A stretch of DNA of 9,671 nt from Alphaproteobacteria bacterium (GTDB lineage: Bacteria; Pseudomonadota; Alphaproteobacteria; UBA8366): contig JABJCS010000316.1 in assembly GCA_018665505.1 (NCBI GenBank), positions 1-9,671 on the forward strand, written 5' to 3'. How positions within the stretch are numbered: position 1 is the first letter of the stretch; every line of letters starts with the position of its first letter. Below, piece by piece: positions 5,057-9,671 of the stretch. The translations under genes and the position numbers were made by a program. Under the pieces are notes generated by a model. That model was not told where the DNA came from, ran no database searches, and saw only the letters and a list, made by a program, of their open reading frames with translations.

Positions 5057-5917
5057 ATGAGTTATCTCGATCATATTCGCGCCTGTAACAATCTAGATCT
5101 GGCACATTTCCGGCCGTTCGAGATCGATGGCCGTGCCGTCGGTTGGGTCCATCGTAAAAACATCGAGACATTGACGGCTTATGCCGATGTCTTCGTCATC
5201 AATGAAGAGCGCGTGACTTTGGCGTCCGGTCTCGACGATTTCGAGACGCGCTCGGCGGCGGTCGCCCCTGTCGTCGAGGGATTGGCGGCATCGGGCGCAA
5301 CTCTCGCGCCGCGCGCGGAATTCTATGCGATCTCAGAAGACCGCCACCTGCCGCCGTTGATGCAAATTGAGCGCAGCGCGGTGCCGTTCTTCGGCATCCA
5401 GGCGTCCGGCGTGCATATGAATGGATATGTGCGGCGTGCCGATGGCTTGCATATGTGGATCGCGCGGCGGGCCAGCGGCAAGATGACCTATCCCGGAATG
5501 TTGGACAACATGGTCGCGGGCGGCCAACCGCTCGGCCTGGGGTTGAAGGAAAATATGATCAAGGAATGCGCCGAGGAGGCCGGCATTCCGCAGGAGATCG
5601 CCCGGACCGTTCGAGCCGTCGGTATGATCGACTATAGTCACCAATCGGAAGATACAGCGAAGCCGGACCGGCAATATTGCTACGACCTAGAACTTCCCGA
5701 GACGTTCCAGCCGGTGGCGGCGGACGGTGAAGTTGGGGAATTCATGTTGTGGCCGATCGAAAAGGTCGCCGAGGTCGTACGCGACACATTCGAATTCAAG
5801 TTCAATTGTAATTTGGTGATTATCGATTTCTTGATCCGCCACGGCGTGCTCGATCCGGATTCCGAGCCCGACTACGCGGCGATCTGCCTGGGTTTGCGGA
5901 GGAGCGGCGCGATTTAG
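5057..5917 (+). CDS. DUF4743-containing Nudix hydrolase, thiamine-diphosphate damage-control type
   Basis: A 286-residue protein with an N-terminal DUF4743 region (MSYLDHIRACNN through about residue 115) and a C-terminal Nudix domain. Plant and yeast relatives (AtNUDX20/24, YJR142W, and the Tnr3 N-terminal part fused to thiamine pyrophosphokinase) hydrolyse damaged oxo- and oxy-thiamine diphosphates. That function is inferred from the family. The Nudix helix reads GGQPLGLGLKENMIKECAEE (155-174) then AGI. The metal-binding KECAEEAG core (169-176) is intact, while the first Glu of the general Nudix box is replaced by Leu162, which I believe is normal for this subfamily. DNMVAGG (150-156) is also typical. 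The Shine-Dalgarno GAAGGGAGGGAGAGG lies some 20 nt before the ATG, rather far, but MSYLDHIR is the expected N-terminus. The stop codon overlaps that of the convergent membrane-protein gene. Confidence 0.88.
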   Translation: MSYLDHIRACNNLDLAHFRPFEIDGRAVGWVHRKNIETLTAYADVFVINEERVTLASGLDDFETRSAAVAPVVEGLAASGATLAPRAEFYAISEDRHLPPLMQIERSAVPFFGIQASGVHMNGYVRRADGLHMWIARRASGKMTYPGMLDNMVAGGQPLGLGLKENMIKECAEEAGIPQEIARTVRAVGMIDYSHQSEDTAKPDRQYCYDLELPETFQPVAADGEVGEFMLWPIEKVAEVVRDTFEFKFNCNLVIIDFLIRHGVLDPDSEPDYAAICLGLRRSGAI

Positions 5918-6165
5918 CCCGCGGCGCAGCGCTTCCGCCAGGCCCTCCACAACCCGTATACACTGACAATCAGCCATACGCCTTCGATCAGGACGGCGGA
6001 GAAATTGAACTCGTACGCGAGGGAAATCAGAATCAGAATCGAGCCGACCGCATTGAAGATCGAAAATGCCATGCGTCTGGGATCAATACGCTCCGTCTGT
6101 AGCATGACGTACATAACGACGATAAAGCCGACGCCGATGGTACCGAGAATGTCGTGGAATTCCAT
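5914..6165 (-). CDS. small three-helix membrane protein, CBU_0592-like
   Basis: An 83-residue inner-membrane protein with three predicted helices: ILGTIGVGFIVVMYVMLQ, MAFSIFNAVGSILILISLAY and FSAVLIEGVWLIVSVYGLW. The middle N-A-x-G-S-x-L-I-L-x-S and the third-helix E-G-x-W-x-x-x-S-x-Y-G-L pattern match the small CBU_0592-like family of unknown function. I choose the ATG at 6163-6165, since CGGAG lies seven bases upstream; a TTG one codon earlier would be only four bases away. Its stop shares bases with the Nudix stop on the other strand. It lies 81 bp downstream of lepA on the same strand and may be read from it. Confidence 0.8.
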   Translation of the reverse strand: MEFHDILGTIGVGFIVVMYVMLQTERIDPRRMAFSIFNAVGSILILISLAYEFNFSAVLIEGVWLIVSVYGLWRAWRKRCAAG

Positions 6166-6200
6166 CAAACGTCTCCGGCGGCAGCGATGGCGCTATCGTG

Positions 6201-6230
6201 CTTCGACAAACCCACCCTTCGACAGGCCCA
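6201..6230. repeat. imperfect tandem 14-mer, CCTGTCGAAGGG-type intergenic motif
   Basis: Two copies, CTTCGACAAACCCA (6201-6214) and CTTCGACAGGCCCA (6217-6230), match at 12 of 14 positions with a 16-bp period, in the gap between lepA and the small membrane gene. On the minus strand the second copy contains CCTGTCGAAGGG, which I recall as the core of a short dispersed repeat common between genes in proteobacteria. A shorter match, CCTGTCGAA, lies at 4574-4582. Confidence 0.4.
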
Positions 6231-6246
6231 GAGTAAGAGTTCGCGC

Positions 6247-8052
6247 CTAAGCTTCTTCCATCTTGAGCGCGTCGATAAAGGCCGATTGCGGGATTTCCAC
6301 CTTGCCGAATTGGCGCATGCGCTTCTTGCCGGCTTTCTGTTTGTCCAACAGTTTGCGTTTCCGTGATATGTCGCCGCCATAGCATTTGGCCGTAACATCC
6401 TTGCGCATCGCGGCGATCGTCTCGCGGGCGATTACCTTGCCGCCGATGGCGGCCTGGATCGGCACTTTAAACATTTGTCTCGGGATCAGGTCTTTAAGCC
6501 TTTGGCAAACCTGGCGTCCACGGTGCTCCGCTTGGCCCCGGTGGACGATCATCGAGAGTGCGTCGACCGGCTCCGCATTGACCAGAATGGAGACCTTCAC
6601 GAGATCGCCTTTCTCGTAATCGAGCATTTCGTAATCGAAGCTGGCATAACCGCGCGAGATTGATTTCAGGCGGTCATAGAAATCGAACACCACCTCATTC
6701 AACGGCAGGCGGTAGACCGCCATGGCCCGGTTGCCGACATATGTGAGGTCCAGTTGTTCGCCGCGCCGCTCTGTGCAGAGCGACAATACCGCGCCGAGAT
6801 AATCGTCCGGCACCAGGATCGTCGCTTTGATCCACGGCTCTTCTATATCGGCGATTTCGACCGGGTCCGGATAATCCGCCGGATTGTGCAATTCGATCAG
6901 ATCGCCGTTGTTTTTGTGGATCTGATAGACGACCGATGGCGCGGTGGTGATCAGGTCGAGATCGAATTCCCGGTTGAGGCGCTCTTGGACGATCTCCAGA
7001 TGCAACATGCCGAGGCAACCGCAGCGATAGCCGAAACCGAGGGCGGCGGAGCTTTCCGGCTCAAAATGTAGGCTGGAATCGTTCAGCGCAAGTTTTGCGA
7101 GGCTCTCGCGCAAATCCTCATAATCGTTGGTATCGACCGGGAACAAGCCGCAAAACACCACGGGGATCGTCGGGCGGAAGCCCGGCAGCGCCGTTTCCGT
7201 CGGGCGTCTATCCTCGGTCAGCGTATCGCCGATCTTGCAATCGGCCACCGATTTGATGCTGGCGGTGATATAGCCGATCTCCCCCGGGCCGAGTTCGCCG
7301 GTCTCGACCCGTTTCGGCGTAAAGACGCCGACGCGGTCGACTTGATGGACGGCACCTGTCGCCATCATCCGGATTTTCATATCTTTCTTCAGTGTACCCT
7401 CAAGCACCCGTACCAGGGTGACGACGCCGAGATAGGGGTCGTACCAGGAATCTACCAGCATCGTTTTCAAGGACGCGCTCGGGTCGCCTGCCACGGGCGG
7501 TGGCAGGCGTTCGACCAGCGCTTCCAGGACGTCTGGGATGCCCACTCCGGTCTTTGCGGAAATATCAATCGCGTATTCGCTGTCGAGACCGATGACCTCC
7601 TCGATTTGCTGGCGGATGCGCTCGGGTTCGGCAGATGGCAGGTCGATCTTGTTGAGGACCGGAATGACTTCGTGATCCGCGTCAATGGCGAGATACGCAT
7701 TGGCCAATGTCTGCGCTTCCACACCTTGGCTGGCGTCGACCAGCAAGAGTGAGCCCTCACAGGCGGCCAGGCTGCGGCTGACTTCGTAGGAGAAATCGAC
7801 GTGTCCCGGCGTGTCCATCAGGTTTAGCGTATAGATCTCTCCGTTCGAGGCCTTGTATTGCAGGCGTACGGTCTGCGCTTTGATCGTGATGCCGCGCTCG
7901 CGCTCGATATCCATCGAGTCGAGCACTTGCTCTTTCATCTCCCGCGTCTCGAGGCCGCCGCAAAATTCGATCAAGCGGTCAGCCAGCGTCGATTTCCCAT
8001 GGTCGATATGGGCGATGATGGAGAAATTACGGATATGCGCGGTGTCGGTCAT
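6247..8052 (-). CDS. lepA: elongation factor 4 (LepA), ribosome-associated GTPase
   Basis: A conserved translational GTPase that acts on the ribosome; back-translocation and a role in initiation or 30S assembly have been proposed. The 601 residues are the full family length. GTPase motifs are AHIDHGKS (14-21, P-loop), the switch I region [12 protein letters not shown] (50-61), DTPGH (80-84), NKID (134-137) and SAK (165-167). EF-G-like domains follow, including [20 protein letters not shown] and [20 protein letters not shown]. The LepA-specific basic C-terminal domain has [20 protein letters not shown] near residues 555-575. The start [19 protein letters not shown] is the usual one, although the Shine-Dalgarno is weak. 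A weak promoter may lie just upstream. The gene before it is of unknown function and 88 bp away. Confidence 0.98.
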   Translation of the reverse strand: MTDTAHIRNFSIIAHIDHGKSTLADRLIEFCGGLETREMKEQVLDSMDIERERGITIKAQTVRLQYKASNGEIYTLNLMDTPGHVDFSYEVSRSLAACEGSLLLVDASQGVEAQTLANAYLAIDADHEVIPVLNKIDLPSAEPERIRQQIEEVIGLDSEYAIDISAKTGVGIPDVLEALVERLPPPVAGDPSASLKTMLVDSWYDPYLGVVTLVRVLEGTLKKDMKIRMMATGAVHQVDRVGVFTPKRVETGELGPGEIGYITASIKSVADCKIGDTLTEDRRPTETALPGFRPTIPVVFCGLFPVDTNDYEDLRESLAKLALNDSSLHFEPESSAALGFGYRCGCLGMLHLEIVQERLNREFDLDLITTAPSVVYQIHKNNGDLIELHNPADYPDPVEIADIEEPWIKATILVPDDYLGAVLSLCTERRGEQLDLTYVGNRAMAVYRLPLNEVVFDFYDRLKSISRGYASFDYEMLDYEKGDLVKVSILVNAEPVDALSMIVHRGQAEHRGRQVCQRLKDLIPRQMFKVPIQAAIGGKVIARETIAAMRKDVTAKCYGGDISRKRKLLDKQKAGKKRMRQFGKVEIPQSAFIDALKMEEA

Positions 8053-8086
8053 CGCAATTGTTTCTGTATCCTATGGAGTCGCGTGG

Positions 8087-8115
8087 AATGTAGGGTCGGC
8101 GCGGCAATAGCGCAA
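8087..8115 (-). promoter_or_regulatory. possible lepA promoter
   Basis: On the minus strand TTGCGC (8110-8115), a 17-bp spacer and TACATT (8087-8092) would start transcription near 8080, 28 nt before the lepA ATG. Matches are only 3 and 4 of 6, so this is tentative. It is the best pair in the 88-bp gap. Confidence 0.3.
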
Positions 8116-8140
8116 TCGTTCCGTGACCGGTTCGGGGAAT

Positions 8141-8680
8141 TCAGTGTATCGCCTGTTCGCCCAGCGGCGCTTGGACATTGGGATCGCCGACGCCCAAAGC
8201 CAGGCCCCATTCAGCCTTTTCTGTCAGCGAGGTGATCTGATGGCAGAAGGCGTGCAGCAGATGTTCGTTTAGATTCAATCCGATCTGCAGGTTCTCCGCA
8301 GTCTTCAGGTTAAGCCGCATGCCCCCGGTCGGCAGCGGTGTACACTGCCCGCCGATGGCCAGCATCGGTTTCTCCGTCGAGGGTTTGTTGATCTTCTCCT
8401 CGTCGTGCTTTTTCGTCATGTCCGTCTTTTGCAGGGCGTCGTTATGTTGCATCGCCATCACCGCGCGTTTGACCTGCGGCGTGGTCGTCGGCGCGGCCGC
8501 TGTTTCCGGTGGCAGTGACTGCTTTTCGACGCCTTTGATGAGCGCCGGCCACAACACGTTGATGAAACGCCGCGTGAGCCAGATTTGATGCTCGTCATGC
8601 GCTGTCGTGCTGACACGCAGGAGCAACCGGTCTTCGGTTGCCGAATAACTCATTGTCATCTGATGGAGAGAGTTAGACAC
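8141..8680 (-). CDS. conserved-looking protein of unknown function
   Basis: I do not recognise a named family. The 179-residue product starts at a GTG (8678-8680), chosen because GAGGA lies seven bases before it. The internal ATGs at 8659 and 8653 lack a Shine-Dalgarno, and longer forms would run into the divergent dioxygenase gene. It has an N-terminal strand-rich part (MSYSATEDRLLLRVSTT), an aromatic-basic segment HQIWLTRRFINVLWPALIKG, a low-complexity polar linker (about residues 60-110, Thr/Pro then Lys/Glu-rich), and a C-terminal half LPTGGMRLNLKTAENLQIGL then NLNEHLLHAFCHQITSLTEK ending AEWGLALGVGD. There is no signal peptide or membrane segment. The ordered ends around a variable linker suggest a two-part cytoplasmic protein. 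It precedes lepA on the same strand with an 88-bp gap. Confidence 0.75.
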   Translation of the reverse strand: MSNSLHQMTMSYSATEDRLLLRVSTTAHDEHQIWLTRRFINVLWPALIKGVEKQSLPPETAAAPTTTPQVKRAVMAMQHNDALQKTDMTKKHDEEKINKPSTEKPMLAIGGQCTPLPTGGMRLNLKTAENLQIGLNLNEHLLHAFCHQITSLTEKAEWGLALGVGDPNVQAPLGEQAIH

Positions 8681-8741
8681 GGTCTCGTCCTCGGTTGGCG
8701 ATTGTTGTAATATAGCGTGTGAAGGACTAGGAGGCGAGCCA

Positions 8742-9578
8742 ATGGGTATAGAAATTCGGTCGCTGAGCGACGTAATGGCGGCTGAGGCAGTCGGCGTCGA
8801 TCTGAAGACAGGGGTTTCGCCCTCGGAGCGCGATGCGCTGCGCCAAGCGATCACCGATCATTTGGTCCTTTGTATTCGCGGGCAGGACTTATCGCCCACG
8901 GAATTGGCCGAGGCTTCGAACTTGTTCGGTAAACTCAAGACCTTTGTGTTGCGCAACGATCGAATTGAAGGTGCGCCCGAGGTCTCCATCGTCTCCAACC
9001 GGCCGCCTTCACTCGGCGGCAAGCCCTTGGTCCAGGCGAAGCAATGGCACACCGACGATTCCTATCTTGCCGACCCTGCGACCCTGACCCTGTTGCATGC
9101 GGTCACGTTGCCAGGCGCTGGGGGAGATACCGAGTTCATTAATTGCTACGCGGTGCTGGATGCACTTCCGCCGGATATGCGCAGCCGGATCGATAGTTTG
9201 CGGGCGGTGCATAAGTATCTCAGCCGGCGCAACCAATCCTGGGTCGCGAAACGCTCCGGCGAAGAGGAAGACGAGACCCCCGATGTTGACCACCCGATGG
9301 TCCGTACCCACCCCTTGAGCGGGCGCCAGTCGCTTTATATCAACCCGAACCGGATCGACCATATTCTTGACTGGGACGACCAAGCGAGTGATGCCCTGCT
9401 CGATCCTCTGTATGAATTCGCTTTCCAGCCCCAGTTCCAATACCGCCACAATTGGCAGCCGGGCGATCTCGTGATCTGGGATAACCGATGCACCATGCAT
9501 CGTGCCAACGCGGAATACGACCTGACTCAGCCCCGAGTTATGCATCGGGTAATGCTTGAGGGCGAAATTCCGGAGTGA
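8742..9578 (+). CDS. TauD/TfdA-family Fe(II)/2-oxoglutarate dioxygenase
   Basis: A 278-residue non-heme iron dioxygenase of the TauD/TfdA family, which couples decarboxylation of 2-oxoglutarate to hydroxylation of a substrate. The iron triad is visible as WHTDDSY (H103, D105) and the distal MHRAN (H253). PRVMHRVML supplies R265, equivalent to the 2-oxoglutarate-binding Arg266 of TauD, and R269 at the position of its substrate-binding Arg270. GDLVIWDNRCTMHRANAEYD (241-260) is highly typical. An insert rich in Glu/Asp lies at 172-183. The substrate cannot be named: taurine, other sulfonates, phenoxyacids or small carboxylates are all possible, and no sulfonate transporter is adjacent. TAGGAGG (8728-8734) stands seven bases before the ATG. 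It diverges from the unknown gene across a 61-bp gap with an AT-rich TAATATA. It is followed 15 bp after its stop by an insertion sequence and appears intact. Confidence 0.93.
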   Translation: MGIEIRSLSDVMAAEAVGVDLKTGVSPSERDALRQAITDHLVLCIRGQDLSPTELAEASNLFGKLKTFVLRNDRIEGAPEVSIVSNRPPSLGGKPLVQAKQWHTDDSYLADPATLTLLHAVTLPGAGGDTEFINCYAVLDALPPDMRSRIDSLRAVHKYLSRRNQSWVAKRSGEEEDETPDVDHPMVRTHPLSGRQSLYINPNRIDHILDWDDQASDALLDPLYEFAFQPQFQYRHNWQPGDLVIWDNRCTMHRANAEYDLTQPRVMHRVMLEGEIPE

Positions 9579-9605
9579 ATGCGTAAATTTTTTGGGGCTG
9601 TCCCA

Positions 9606-9628
9606 GATAACCAAGATTAGAGGTTATC
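9606..9628 (+). repeat. perfect inverted repeat covering the transposase ribosome binding site
   Basis: GATAACC (9606-9612) and GGTTATC (9622-9628) are exact reverse complements around a 9-nt loop, ending one base before the transposase ATG. The Shine-Dalgarno AGAGG (9619-9623) lies at the loop and stem border, so the hairpin would hide it in long transcripts. Confidence 0.6.
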
Positions 9629-9671
9629 ATGGTATCCATGCGCAAGAGCCGTCTGAGCAGATACAGGCAGG
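9629..9671 (+). CDS. IS1595-family transposase, N-terminal fragment at window edge
   Basis: Only the first 14 codons are present: MVSMRKSRLSRYRQ. The MRKSRLSRYRQ string matches the start of IS1016-type transposases of the IS1595 family (typically MRKSRLSQYKQ..., followed by a short helix-turn-helix and later a DDE-type catalytic domain), all outside this window. AGAGG stands five bases before the first ATG, favouring 9629 over the ATG at 9638. The call rests on a short but distinctive string together with the terminal-repeat-like sequence before it. Confidence 0.7.
   Translation, partial: MVSMRKSRLSRYRQ

Larger units (their letters stand above)
9594..9671 (+). mobile_element. left end of an IS1595-family (IS1016-type) insertion sequence, cut by window edge
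   Basis: The likely terminal repeat begins GGGGCTGTCCCAGATAACC at 9594, 15 bp after the dioxygenase stop, and leads into the start of an IS1016-type transposase. I recall IS1016-like ends of this form, but the right end and its inverted repeat are outside, so the boundary is an estimate. If the family's usual 8-bp target duplication applies, the left copy would be AATTTTTT (9586-9593). Confidence 0.7.

Noticed and set aside
8708..8713. TAATAT as the -10 of the dioxygenase promoter
   Set aside because: No -35-like hexamer is found at normal spacing in either direction, although a promoter must lie somewhere in this 61-bp gap.
8681..8854. N-terminal extension of the unknown gene to 8854
   Set aside because: It would overlap the divergent dioxygenase start and its promoter region; the extension is low-complexity Ser/Pro/Arg and has no ribosome binding site, while GTG at 8680 has one.
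9009..9614. Long minus-strand open frame antisense to the dioxygenase
   Set aside because: It is a shadow of a gene with a complete Fe/2-oxoglutarate motif set, and its translation has no recognisable domain and runs into the IS end.

Overview
The window looks like chromosomal DNA of an alphaproteobacterium, probably a Rhodospirillales-like heterotroph. The evidence is the moderately high GC content, GC-rich third codon positions, and the neighbourhood HIG1-domain protein / PduO-type cobalamin adenosyltransferase / etfB / etfA, which I recall as a recurring alphaproteobacterial arrangement. The species cannot be named from the sequence alone.

Left part (1-3365, all minus strand). Reading in the direction of transcription, a 66-aa HIG1-type membrane protein is followed by an ATP:cob(I)alamin adenosyltransferase (TGATG overlap), then a 270-aa protein with a Rossmann/methyltransferase-like pattern. 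After a 141-bp gap containing a good promoter come etfB and etfA; etfA runs off the left edge. The adenosyltransferase makes adenosylcobalamin, for example for methylmalonyl-CoA mutase. EtfAB carries electrons from acyl-CoA dehydrogenases. The cluster therefore fits fatty-acid, branched-chain amino-acid and propionate oxidation feeding respiration.

Middle part (3440-6165). A divergent RraA-like/HMG-aldolase-fold gene (TTG start) converges on a small unknown minus-strand gene. Next is a short divergent regulatory region with promoters facing both ways. The plus-strand promoter is predicted to start transcription exactly at the ATG of an 18-codon peptide rich in Ile, Val and Leu codons. This peptide overlaps GC-rich pairings that exclude each other, with a T-run behind them, directly before a gene for a stand-alone ACT-domain protein resembling the small subunit of acetolactate synthase. 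It looks like an undescribed ribosome-dependent attenuator for branched-chain amino acids and is the most interesting object here. A DUF4743/Nudix hydrolase (thiamine-diphosphate damage-control type) follows, probably in the same operon, and converges with a small three-helix membrane protein.

Right part (6201-9671). A short tandem repeat carries the CCTGTCGAAGGG-type dispersed motif. Then come lepA (elongation factor 4, complete) and a conserved-looking 179-aa gene of unknown function upstream of it, both on the minus strand. Divergent from these is a TauD/TfdA-type Fe(II)/2-oxoglutarate dioxygenase. Fifteen bases after its stop codon lies what appears to be the left end of an IS1595-family (IS1016-type) insertion sequence. 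Its transposase start region is preceded by a perfect inverted repeat covering the ribosome binding site. The element runs off the right edge.

No rRNA, tRNA or CRISPR array was seen.
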